Shown here one piece after another: positions 42,897 to 50,641 of a stretch of DNA of 64,000 nt. Location of the stretch: the NCBI RefSeq assembly GCF_008704855.1, contig NZ_CP023691.1, positions 8,184,001-8,248,000 of the forward strand, in the 5' to 3' direction. Below the pieces are notes generated by a model that saw only the letters and a list, made by a program, of their open reading frames with translations, searched no databases and had not been told where the DNA came from. The translations under genes were made by a program, and so were the position numbers. Position 1 is the first letter of the stretch. The number at the start of each line of letters is the position of its first letter. This DNA comes from Streptomyces platensis (lineage in GTDB: Bacteria; Actinomycetota; Actinomycetes; Streptomycetales; Streptomycetaceae).

Positions 42897-43232
42897 TCAG
42901 CGGTTACAGCTGTAGTGCCCCCTGTGCCACTGCTTCTCCCAGTGGCCGGGGTGCCAGTGCTTGCTCCAGTGGCCCTTGTGCCAGTGGTGGTGGCCGTCGT
43001 ACCAGCCCGAGTGCCACCGGTACTCCCAGTGCCCCTGGTGCCAGTGCTTGGTCCAGTGGCCGGGGTGCCAGCTGCACTTGGCATGAATCTGCTGTCCGGC
43101 CGCGGTGGCCGTGTCCGGTGCGGCGGGCGTCGCCGCCGCCGACATGCCCGCGGTCCCGACGGCGGCTCCACCGGCCAGCAGCGCGCCGGCCAGGGCCGCC
43201 GCGAAGGAGCGCCTCACCTGCTGTGCCCGCAT
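42897..43232 (-). CDS. Secreted His/Trp-repeat protein
   Basis: This 111-residue precursor has a signal peptide (RRSFAAALAGALLAGGAAVGTAG, cleavage near AAA at about residue 34). The mature half, residues 53-109, holds 16 His and 11 Trp in 57 positions and is bounded by C53 and C109. It is built of six copies of a roughly nine-residue unit W-H-x-G-H-W-x-x-x, starting at W55, W64, W73, W84, W93 and W102; the third is longer and carries HHH. A metal- or haem-binding or surface-adhesive role is plausible but I know no characterised family. An AT-rich stretch at 43322-43346 is the likely promoter. A GTG at 43241 is an alternative start. Confidence 0.75.
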   Translation of the reverse strand: MRAQQVRRSFAAALAGALLAGGAAVGTAGMSAAATPAAPDTATAAGQQIHAKCSWHPGHWTKHWHQGHWEYRWHSGWYDGHHHWHKGHWSKHWHPGHWEKQWHRGHYSCNR

Positions 43233-43418
43233 GGGGTCCACATCTCCTCTCCGAGCTCCGCGGCTCGTGAAGGGGCGCTCCCCGACGGCGCCGTGACGAG
43301 CGCGCAGTGGATACAGATAAAAGCGGCATAAATAAAATTTACCTCAGGTCACGGCAAATCGGCCCGGTTGCTTTGGGTGGCGGGCGGTGACTCACCGGTG
43401 TCGCGCGGTGTGGGCCGC

Positions 43419-43424
43419 TAGGTT
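43419..43424 (+). promoter_or_regulatory. Putative -10 element of a leaderless promoter
   Basis: TAGGTT ends 6 bp before the ATG at 43431 and no Shine-Dalgarno sequence lies between, the same layout as at 445 and 3467. Confidence 0.4.
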
Positions 43425-43430
43425 GGCGTC

Positions 43431-43973
43431 ATGGTCACCGTCCTCGTCAACGGCCTGCCCGGAGCCGGAAAGACGACGCTTGCGCGGGCACTGGCGGACG
43501 CCCTGACGCTCCCGCTCTTCAGCAAGGACGCGGTCAAGGAGACCCTGGCGGACACCCTCGCAGCGGTACGTCCCCACGCGTGCACCCCTCGTGAGTGGAG
43601 CCGGATCCTGGGCGCCGCAGCGGGCGAGAGCCTGTGGACGCTCCTCGCCGACGCCCGGGGCGCGGCCGTCCTGGAGTCTCCGTGGCCGGCGCCGCTGCGT
43701 CCCGTCGTCCGGGCCGGTCTGCGGCGGGCGGGGGTGACGGCGGTGACCGAGGTGTGGTGCGACGTACCGCTGGAGGTGGCCCGTGCCCGCTTCGCCGCAA
43801 GGGCCGCCGGCCGGCACCCGGTGCACCGCGAAAGCTCCGGCGCCCACGACGGCGACTGGGACGTATGGGCCGTCGGAGCCGAACCGCTCGGCCTGGGCAC
43901 GGTCCACCGCGTGGACACCACCCGGCCCGTCGATGTCCCGGCCCTCGCGGCCCTGCTGGGGGGCACTCCCTGA
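43431..43973 (+). CDS. P-loop ATPase/kinase-like protein
   Basis: The 180-residue protein has a Walker A motif right at the N-terminus (VLVNGLPGAGKTTLARALAD) and the adenylate-kinase/AAA_33 style of short P-loop phosphotransferases. VTEVWCDVPLEVARARFAARAAGRHP in the second half is the lid region with arginines. The phosphate acceptor is unknown; relatives are annotated as zeta-toxin-like or shikimate-kinase-like. It is a single gene, probably leaderless, lying 160 bp before the ornithine cyclodeaminase gene. Confidence 0.72.
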   Translation: MVTVLVNGLPGAGKTTLARALADALTLPLFSKDAVKETLADTLAAVRPHACTPREWSRILGAAAGESLWTLLADARGAAVLESPWPAPLRPVVRAGLRRAGVTAVTEVWCDVPLEVARARFAARAAGRHPVHRESSGAHDGDWDVWAVGAEPLGLGTVHRVDTTRPVDVPALAALLGGTP

Positions 43974-44133
43974 GGGAGTTGGTCGCTGGGGGAGAGGTAG
44001 AGTGGTTCCACGCCACGGAACCGGGTCAGCACCCGGGGCGCCTGCGCGCAGACGGGAGCGCGCGAAGGGACTACGGTCGGTTCCTCGGCCCGGCGGAGTC
44101 GGTCGGGCAGCTCTGATCAGGAGGTGGAGCCGG

Positions 44134-45123
44134 ATGCTGGTACTGGGGCGTTCGCAGGTCGAGGCGCTGCTCGAAATGGACGCGCTGATCGACGCGCTGG
44201 CGTCGGCGATGACGGATCTCAGTGCGGGCCGTGCTTCTGCCCCGGACCGTGTCGCCGTGACGGTACCCGAGCGGGACGCCTTCCTGGCGGCCATGCCCGG
44301 CCATGTTCCGTCGGCCGGAGTGCTGATGAGCAAGCTGGTCTCCGTCTTCCCGCAGAACGGCGGGACCCCCGTGCCGACCCACCAGGCGCTGATCGTCGCC
44401 TTCGATCCGCACACCGGAGAACCCACGGCGCTGCTGGACGGTACGGCGATCACCGCGGCCCGGACCGCCGCCGGTTCGGCGCTCTCGGCGCGCCTGCTGG
44501 CTCGTGAGGACGCCTCGGTGCTGGCCGTTCTGGGCACCGGCGCACAGGCCCGGTCGCACGCCGAGGCGATGTGCCGGGTCCGCCCGATCCGGCAGATCCG
44601 GGTGGCCGGCCGCGACCGGACGAAGGCGGCCGCGCTGGCCGACGAACTGTCCGCCGCACTCCAGATCCCCGTCGAGGCGGCGGCCACCTGGGCCGAGGCG
44701 CTCGACGGTGCCGACATCGCCGCCGCGACCACCCACTCCGTCGAACCCGTCATCCGCCGTTCCTGGCTGACACCCGGAGTGCATGTGACCTCGGTGGGCT
44801 TCAACCCCGACGGCCGGGAGATCGACGATGCCACGGTCGCCGAAGCGCTGGTGTGCGTCGAGTCGCGGCAGGCGGCGCTGGCCCCCTTCCCCGCGGGCAG
44901 CAACGATCTGCTGGGCCCGCTCCGCGACGGCGTCATCACCGAAGGGCATGTGCACGCCGAGCTGGGCGAACTCCTCGCCGGAAACAAGCCGGGCCGCTCC
45001 TCGGACCAGCAGATCACCCTCTACAAATCCGTCGGGGTGGCGGTGCAGGACGCCGCGGCCGCGGCCCTGGTCGTCGCGGCCGCCCGGGAGCGGTCGGTCG
45101 GGGCGGAGATCGGGCTGGAGTGA
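44134..45123 (+). CDS. Ornithine cyclodeaminase/mu-crystallin family protein
   Basis: The 329-residue protein has the ornithine cyclodeaminase layout: an N-terminal dimerisation part (LEMDALIDALASAM), the lysine-bearing LMSKLVSVFPQN strand, the ALLDGTAITAARTAAGSALSARLLA segment, and a Rossmann loop VLAVLGTGAQARSHAEAM at about residue 130. A GFNPDGREID strand and GELLAGNKPGRSS follow. Such enzymes deaminate or reduce imino acids with NAD(P). With no neighbouring pathway genes the substrate is uncertain. The ATG at 44134 has AGGAGGTG upstream. Confidence 0.83.
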   Translation: MLVLGRSQVEALLEMDALIDALASAMTDLSAGRASAPDRVAVTVPERDAFLAAMPGHVPSAGVLMSKLVSVFPQNGGTPVPTHQALIVAFDPHTGEPTALLDGTAITAARTAAGSALSARLLAREDASVLAVLGTGAQARSHAEAMCRVRPIRQIRVAGRDRTKAAALADELSAALQIPVEAAATWAEALDGADIAAATTHSVEPVIRRSWLTPGVHVTSVGFNPDGREIDDATVAEALVCVESRQAALAPFPAGSNDLLGPLRDGVITEGHVHAELGELLAGNKPGRSSDQQITLYKSVGVAVQDAAAAALVVAAARERSVGAEIGLE

Positions 45124-45554
45124 ATTCTCACCCGCCCAATGAAGCGTAGCCAATTCCCATCCGGCTGTCCCCGCCGGGTGTGTTGCCGAGTTGCATGGGG
45201 GATATTACGTGACGGAATAGCACCTGGTCATTCCGAAGTAGCTCTAGTCGCCACTGAGTTGGGGGTGATCCGCAGGGTGGGAATAAGAGAAAGCAGAGAG
45301 TGCTGACCGCTGCCGGCGTCCCTTGTTCAGGAGGATTTGCAGAATTTGGTGATCCAGTTGTTGGGCTGTCCTTCACCGGGTGCGGGGGCGCGCCATACAT
45401 ACCAGTCGCGCCGAGGACTTCCAGGACGTCCACCATGTCACCGAAGAGGGGCCCCTGGGGTGATACCGGATGGCGCATCCAAAATTCTCCATGAGGGCCC
45501 GCGTCCCGCCACCAGGACCGCTTGCGCGGGGCGCCGCGCCCCGCCCGCTCACCT
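45124..45554. other. Gene-poor, lower-GC region with a gene relic
   Basis: This 431-bp stretch between the convergent cyclodeaminase and questin-oxidase genes is AT-richer than its surroundings (notably 45125-45330) and has no convincing intact gene. It contains a glycoside-hydrolase relic on the minus strand (45327-45419). It marks a boundary where DNA has been lost or gained, just outside the azapteridine-like cluster. Confidence 0.5.
45327..45419 (-). pseudogene. Relic of a GH13 alpha-glucosidase/alpha-amylase gene
   Basis: The minus strand encodes SPRRDWYVWRAPAPGEG then QPNNWITKF and a premature stop at 45327-45329. This closely follows the GH13 alpha-glucosidase segment N-P-R-R-D-W-Y-V-W-R-D-P-A...P-P-N-N-W...F that precedes the catalytic region, with R-A-P replacing R-D-P. 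No flanking GH13 sequence is recognisable in any frame: an in-frame TGA lies about ten codons upstream of the segment. It is therefore a roughly 30-codon fragment of a dead gene. Confidence 0.6.
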
Positions 45555-46589
45555 TCAGAAGGATCCGGTTTCGCAGCGCCGGACCCAGTCGGTCGCGGCG
45601 ATCGCGTATGTCGGATCGGGGCTCAGCCGGTCCTCCCGGCGGCAGGCCTCCACGTACTTGATGGCGTGTGGGTCCTCGGTTGCCAGGGCGCGTTCGGCGA
45701 GCGTGGCGTAGTCCTGGGCCGGCTCCTCGGGGTGGTGCTCGCGTTGTCCTGTGCCGTAGGCGCTGCGGATGGCGGCTGAGAAGCGGACCGCGGCGGTGAC
45801 GCTGGGCCAGTGGAGTTCGGTGGGCAGGCTCGGGAGCACGAGGCGTACGGCGGCGGGGGTGGTGAGGGCGTGTACGAAGGCCATCGGGGTTTTGTGGTCG
45901 TCGGTGAGGTAGCTTGCGGCGGCGGCCCTGGTGAGCCGGCTGAGTGCGCGGTCGGCGTCGTCGTCGAGGCGCAGGGAATCCACGGCCGGCGCGAAGTCCG
46001 GTTCGAGCCAGACCGTTTCGAGCCGGATCCGGAAGATCATGCCCATGCCCTGGTCGCTGCGCAGCTTGGGGACCGCCTCCCATGCCTGCGCCAGATCCCG
46101 TTTGCGCGGGGTGGACGGTTCCTCGGGGAGCTCCTGGTAGCGGGCGGCCCAGTAGCCGAGCCCACGGGCGAGCTCCTCGATGCGCCAGGGGCCGGTGGAT
46201 TCCTTGAGCATCCGCACCGCGTGCCCGGTGCGGATGACGCCATGGCCGCCCCCCGCGGCGAAGCCCGGCAGCAGCCGGGGCCACCAGCGGGCGAGTACAT
46301 CGGTCCAGGCGGCGCCGTCCAGTTCCCGCCGGAAGAATTCGGTCCAGTCCCCAAGGAGCCGCATATTGCCCAGGGCCGGGCGCCAGTTGTCGTGGGTGAT
46401 CTCTTGGAATCGTCCATAGGTGTCCTCGTAGAGCACCTTCCGGTACGAGCTCACCCAGGCCCCGATCGCCGCGGTGTGCCCGAGCTGTCCCAGGGCTTCC
46501 GCCGCCATGGGGCCGTGATTGCTCACTCCGGGGCCGAACTCGGGGCCGGAGTTGCTGAGGTACTTCAGTGCGCCGTCCAGGTCGTTCAC
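45555..46589 (-). CDS. Questin oxidase family protein (DUF4243)
   Basis: The 344-residue protein has the questin-oxidase/DUF4243 pattern: SNHGPMAAEALGQLG near residue 25, GHGVIRTGHAVRML and LARGLGYWAARYQELP in the middle, and DDHKTPMAFVHALTTPAAVRLVLP near residue 240, each supplying conserved histidines. Fungal relatives (AflY-type) carry out Baeyer-Villiger-like oxidations of anthraquinone-type substrates. The GTG at 46589 has only a weak GGGGG box. It is divergent from the ten-gene operon at 47098, with about 500 bp of promoter DNA between, and may be a tailoring oxidase of that pathway. That link is positional only. Confidence 0.72.
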   Translation of the reverse strand: MNDLDGALKYLSNSGPEFGPGVSNHGPMAAEALGQLGHTAAIGAWVSSYRKVLYEDTYGRFQEITHDNWRPALGNMRLLGDWTEFFRRELDGAAWTDVLARWWPRLLPGFAAGGGHGVIRTGHAVRMLKESTGPWRIEELARGLGYWAARYQELPEEPSTPRKRDLAQAWEAVPKLRSDQGMGMIFRIRLETVWLEPDFAPAVDSLRLDDDADRALSRLTRAAAASYLTDDHKTPMAFVHALTTPAAVRLVLPSLPTELHWPSVTAAVRFSAAIRSAYGTGQREHHPEEPAQDYATLAERALATEDPHAIKYVEACRREDRLSPDPTYAIAATDWVRRCETGSF

Positions 46590-47097
46590 TGTGCCCCCTA
46601 GATCGATTCCTCTTCATGGAAGAACGCGGCGGGCAGTTCAGCAATATGGCCCGCCGTATTGGCCGGATTCCGGAGTGGGTGGGAGGTGTGTCGTCCGGGA
46701 TTGTGCGGCGCGGGTGAGCGGATTTCGGCAGGGGCGCACAACGTGGTGCGGGCGAGCCGGTGCGGGATCGTACAGGCGGGGGCGGTGCGGGCGGCGGGCC
46801 CGGCTATTAGATCTTGGCGTGATTCAGGGGCTGCTTTTCGTCGGCGCAAGCCAGTGAAATCAAGACAGTTGGCCAATCGCCGTTGACGTGGGTATGTGAC
46901 AAAAACTAGTGTCCTGCTTCGGCCCGGAATGGGCCTCATTTATTCGCTGGTCGATTCTGATTTCTTTTTCGTTGGCGTGAGTCTCGCCGGCTGGTCATTC
47001 GGCGTTATCGCCCACCATCCGCTGTGGTGCCCTATCACCGCACGGGCGCACCGGCATGCCCCATTGCGGGTCGGATACGTAACGACGAGGAGAATGC
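46590..47097. promoter_or_regulatory. Divergent control region of the azapteridine-like cluster
   Basis: This 508-bp stretch has an unusually AT-rich part (46855-46980) and no convincing gene. A good promoter toward the operon reads TTGACG (46883-46888), 18 bp, TAGTGT (46907-46912). It lies about 185 bp before the WD40 start, so the operon mRNA would have a long leader. No pathway-specific regulator gene or obvious operator was recognised. Confidence 0.55.
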
Positions 47098-48816
47098 ATG
47101 ATCAAGCACACTTCGCCGATCAGTGGAATCGACGCACATGGCGATCTGGTGGTGACCGCCGGCTATGACAACCGGGTAATTCTCTGGAATGCGGTGACTC
47201 ACACCGCCATCACCGAGGCGCGCCACGACCACCTCGCCAACCAGTGCCGGTTCTCCGCGTCCGGCCGGATCGTGGTGACGTCGAGCAGCGACTATTCCGC
47301 CCGCTTATGGTCCGTGCCCGATCTGCGTCTCATCACGGTGCTCACGGACCAGAAGGACGACGTGGAGATGACCGTGATCTCCCCCGACGAAACCCGGGTG
47401 GCGACGGCCTCCCGCGATCACGTCGCCCGCATCTACGACCTGGACGGGCGGCTGATCCACCGGCTGGAAGGGCATGAGGCGGACGTGCTGTCCGTCGAAT
47501 GGGTGCGGAACGGCACCGAGTTGGTGACCACCAGCGACGACGGAACGGTCCGCCGATGGGACAGCGCCGACGGCACCCTGTTGCGCACCATCGACCTCGG
47601 GGACGTCGAAACGGACACCGTCGCGGTGCTGGGTGTGGACAGCTTCGCGCTCGGTAACGACGAGGGCGAGCTGATCCTGATCGACCCGTCCGGGACCCGG
47701 CGCCACCGGGTGCACGACGCCGGCATCAAACGGCTCGCGTACGACGCCGAGGCCGGCATCCTCCTCAGCTCCAGCTACGACCGCACCGTACGGCTGTGGC
47801 GCCTGGACCAGGGCGGGGACCCGGCGCATCTGCTGTCGAGTGAGGTGCCGGCCGACGTCTGGCTGCGCTCCTGCGCCAAACTGAGCGCCACCCGCTGGGT
47901 CTTCGGCACCTTCGGGTCGAGTTACGCGGTCTTCGACCGGGACGGCGGGACCTGGGACCTGACCGCCGTCGAGCCCACACCGGGACTGAACGCGGTCGCG
48001 AGCACCCCCACGGGACGGTTCACGGTGGGCGACAGTGGCACGGTCCGGCGGGACGGCGAGGTGGTCGCCGAACTCGGCAGCTGCTGCAACTTCGTCACCG
48101 CCGTCGCGGGCACCGTCGTGAGCGGCGGCCAGCTCGGCGCCCTCTACGACGCGACCACCGGCGCCCTGCTGTACCGGCACCGCTCCCCGCTCAACTGCGC
48201 CGCCGTCCACACCACTTCGGACGGCGAGACGCTGATCGTCGGCACCTACACCGGTGAGGCCCTGGTCCTGCGGGATGCGGACGGCACCGGACTGAAGCTG
48301 GTCGATGTGCAGCGCATCCAGGACAACGCCGTCAAGGGGATCGCCGTCCAGGGAGAGGTGCTCTTCAGCGTGTGTGCCACCGGCGCCGCGAGATGGCACG
48401 CCCTGCCGGACCTGAAGCTCCTGGCCGCGAACGAAGCGGCACACGCCCGTATAGCCAACGCCGCGGACGCCTTGCCCGACGGCCGCTTCGTCAGCGTGGG
48501 CCGCGATCTGACGCTCCGGATCTGGACCGCCGCCGGTGAGGAACAGGCCGTGGTGACGACCCCGCACCGCAACAGCATCAAGTGCGTCGCGGTCGACCCG
48601 CACACCGGACTGATCGCGACGGGCGGCTACCACGGACGGGTCGCCGTCCACGACCCCGCGGCCGGCACCTGGGTGTGCGACGAACGGCCCACGACCGCCG
48701 GGATCTCGGCACTGGCCCCGGCCGGCTCACCAGGCCGGTTCCTGGCCTCCTCCTACGACGGCCGGGTCTACTGCGTCGAGGCGGCCACCGCCGTGCCGTC
48801 CGCCCGGAACCGGTAG
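47098..48816 (+). CDS. WD40 repeat protein, ToxC-like
   Basis: This 572-residue protein is almost entirely WD40-type repeats, with blades visible at DNRVILWNAVT, DYSARLWSVPD, DHVARIYDLDG, DGTVRRWDSAD, DRTVRLWRLD and DLTLRIWTAAG among weaker ones: enough for two beta-propellers. There is no signal peptide, membrane segment or enzymatic domain. A WD-repeat protein of unknown function (ToxC) is also part of the toxoflavin operon, beside GTP cyclohydrolase II and a RibD-like enzyme as here. It may be a scaffold for the pathway enzymes. The ATG at 47098 has GAGGAG upstream. It is the first gene of the operon. Confidence 0.82.
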   Translation: MIKHTSPISGIDAHGDLVVTAGYDNRVILWNAVTHTAITEARHDHLANQCRFSASGRIVVTSSSDYSARLWSVPDLRLITVLTDQKDDVEMTVISPDETRVATASRDHVARIYDLDGRLIHRLEGHEADVLSVEWVRNGTELVTTSDDGTVRRWDSADGTLLRTIDLGDVETDTVAVLGVDSFALGNDEGELILIDPSGTRRHRVHDAGIKRLAYDAEAGILLSSSYDRTVRLWRLDQGGDPAHLLSSEVPADVWLRSCAKLSATRWVFGTFGSSYAVFDRDGGTWDLTAVEPTPGLNAVASTPTGRFTVGDSGTVRRDGEVVAELGSCCNFVTAVAGTVVSGGQLGALYDATTGALLYRHRSPLNCAAVHTTSDGETLIVGTYTGEALVLRDADGTGLKLVDVQRIQDNAVKGIAVQGEVLFSVCATGAARWHALPDLKLLAANEAAHARIANAADALPDGRFVSVGRDLTLRIWTAAGEEQAVVTTPHRNSIKCVAVDPHTGLIATGGYHGRVAVHDPAAGTWVCDERPTTAGISALAPAGSPGRFLASSYDGRVYCVEAATAVPSARNR

Positions 48817-48826
48817 GGGCCGCCCG

Positions 48827-49513
48827 ATGACGACATCCGATGAGGCGGTGGTGGTCCGCCTCGCGAGCGCCCCGGTCCCGGTCGGCGCCACCCTGATGCA
48901 GCTGACCGTCTTCGGGCAGGTCGGCGCGGACGGCCGGGAGACGGAAGAAGTGGTCACCCTGCGGACCCTCGCACCACGCAGCGAATCCGCAGCCCCGCCG
49001 ATCGTGCGCATCCACAGTGCCTGCTTCACCGGCGATGTACTCGGCTCCGAGAAGTGCGACTGCGGGCCCCAGCTCTCCGCCGCGCTGGCCGCCATCGTCC
49101 GGTCGTACAACGGGGTGCTCGTCTATATGCTCCGGCAGGAAGGGCGCGGCATCGGGCTGGCGAACAAGATCCGTGCCTATGCGCTCCAGTCGGTGGGGCA
49201 CGACACCATCAGCGCCAACCTCGCCCTCGGCTTCCCCGCGGAGAGCCGGGACTTCCGGATGGCCGCCGACTGCCTGCGGCACCTGGGCATCACCCGGGTA
49301 CGCCTGATGACGAACAACCCGGAGAAGGTCGCCCAGCTCGCCGCACAGGGAACGGTGGTCGAGGACCGGGTGCCGCTCGGCGGTTTCCGCACCCCGTTCA
49401 ACGAGGCCTATCTGGAAGTCAAGGACCGGCTGATGGGCCATCTCGACGCGCTGGGCACGGCACAGCAGGTCACCGACCTCCGGGCGGCTCTGCCGGGGCA
49501 GGTGCCGCAGTGA
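48827..49513 (+). CDS. GTP cyclohydrolase II, ToxB-like
   Basis: The 228-residue enzyme opens the imidazole ring of GTP to give 2,5-diamino-6-ribosylamino-pyrimidinone phosphate. The zinc cysteines lie in RIHSACFTGDVLGSEKCDCGPQL, and the GTP-binding RQEGRGIGLANKIRAYALQ, HDTISANLALGF and LMTNNPEKV signatures are present. It lacks the DHBP-synthase domain fused to most actinobacterial RibA, and ribC/ribH are not nearby, so it is a pathway-dedicated copy rather than riboflavin synthesis. Its GTG-coupled end feeds the RibD-like gene. It corresponds in kind to ToxB of toxoflavin biosynthesis. Confidence 0.87.
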   Translation: MTTSDEAVVVRLASAPVPVGATLMQLTVFGQVGADGRETEEVVTLRTLAPRSESAAPPIVRIHSACFTGDVLGSEKCDCGPQLSAALAAIVRSYNGVLVYMLRQEGRGIGLANKIRAYALQSVGHDTISANLALGFPAESRDFRMAADCLRHLGITRVRLMTNNPEKVAQLAAQGTVVEDRVPLGGFRTPFNEAYLEVKDRLMGHLDALGTAQQVTDLRAALPGQVPQ

Positions 49514-50634
49514 CCCCGGACGGTTCCGAGGCCGGCCGGGCCTTCTCCGACAGCGAGCGGGCCGCGATGCGCCGCGCCGTGACGCTGGCCCGGCGCGGGC
49601 TCGGCACGGTGGCACCGAACCCGGCCGTCGGGGCGGTGATCCTCGACCCCAACGGCCGGACGGCGGGGGAGGGGTGGCACCGGAAGGCCGGGGGCCCGCA
49701 CGCCGAGGTCCACGCACTGCGCGCCGCGGGCGCCCGCGCCGAGGGCGGCACCGCCCTGGTCACCCTCGAACCGTGCAGCCGGCAGGGCCGTACCGGCCCC
49801 TGCACCCAGGCACTGCTCCAGGCCGGAATCCGCCGGGTGATCTACGCCGTACCCGACCCCACCCTCTCCGGCGAGGGCGTCACGGCACTGCGCCGCTCCG
49901 GAGTCGAGGTGCGCTCCGGGCTGCTCGCGGAGCAGGCCGCGGAAGCCAATCACGCCTGGCTGACCGCCGTGGTCACCCGGCGGCCGCATATCACCCTCAA
50001 ACTCGCCACCACCCTCGACGGGCGGATCGCCGCACGCGACGGATCCAGCCGCTGGATCACCGGCCCGCACGCCCGCCGCGACACCCACCGGCTGCGGGCC
50101 CGGGTCGACGCGATCGCCGTCGGCAGCAGCACCGTCCTGGCCGACGACCCCGCCCTCACCGCACGCACCGTCGCCGGCCGCCCGGGCGCCCGGCAGTCGG
50201 TCCGGGTGGTCTTCGACCGCCGGCTGCGCACCCCCGCCCGTTCCCGGCTCGCCTCCGACGGAGCGGCCCCCACCTGGATCCTCACCACCCGCCCCGCGGC
50301 GGACCACGCACTCGGGTCGGCCGAGCCGGTCACCATCGGCCCCGGACCGCGCTATCTCACCGAGGCCCTGCACGCGCTGTACGACCGGGGCATCCGGTCG
50401 CTGCTCGTCGAGGGCGGGGCCACGCTGGCCGGTGCCCTGCTCGGCGAGGGGCTGGTGGACCGGGTGATCTGGTACAGCGCCCCCCGGCTGCTCGGCCAGG
50501 ACGGCGCCCCCGCGGTCCGCGGCCTCGACGTCCCTTCCTGCGCCGGGGCCCCGGGCTTCCGCGTCCTCGGCGTGCGCCGGGTCGGCGAGGACGTACGCAC
50601 CGTACTGGAGCCGGATTCCGTCCGCAGGAGGTAG
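49510..50634 (+). CDS. RibD-like bifunctional deaminase/reductase, ToxE-like
   Basis: The 374-residue protein has an N-terminal cytidine-deaminase-like zinc domain (about 1-145: APNPAVGAVI, GGPHAEVHALRAAG with the catalytic HAE, EPCSRQGRTGPC with the two zinc cysteines). A C-terminal RibD reductase domain follows (LKLATTLDGRIAARDGSSRWITGPHARRDTH, LLVEGGATLAGALL). It would deaminate and reduce the cyclohydrolase product. Both domains look intact. The GTG start at 49510 overlaps the stop of the cyclohydrolase gene (GTGA). In toxoflavin biosynthesis ToxE is the deaminase counterpart. Confidence 0.87.
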   Translation: MTPDGSEAGRAFSDSERAAMRRAVTLARRGLGTVAPNPAVGAVILDPNGRTAGEGWHRKAGGPHAEVHALRAAGARAEGGTALVTLEPCSRQGRTGPCTQALLQAGIRRVIYAVPDPTLSGEGVTALRRSGVEVRSGLLAEQAAEANHAWLTAVVTRRPHITLKLATTLDGRIAARDGSSRWITGPHARRDTHRLRARVDAIAVGSSTVLADDPALTARTVAGRPGARQSVRVVFDRRLRTPARSRLASDGAAPTWILTTRPAADHALGSAEPVTIGPGPRYLTEALHALYDRGIRSLLVEGGATLAGALLGEGLVDRVIWYSAPRLLGQDGAPAVRGLDVPSCAGAPGFRVLGVRRVGEDVRTVLEPDSVRRR

Positions 50635-50641
50635 GAGCGAC

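Noticed and set aside
45128..45478. A 116-codon minus-strand frame in the low-GC gap
   Set aside because: No recognisable domain, no ribosome-binding site, atypical codon use in its second half, and the GH13 relic lies across it in another frame.
46896..47168. A 90-codon plus-strand frame across the WD40 gene start
   Set aside because: It starts between promoter elements, lacks a ribosome-binding site and overlaps the well-supported WD40 start in another frame.
48827..50634. Housekeeping riboflavin biosynthesis genes ribA/ribD
   Set aside because: The adjacent ribC, ribH and the DHBP-synthase domain are missing, and the genes are embedded in a WD40/SUMF1/glycosyltransferase operon, so a dedicated secondary pathway is more likely.
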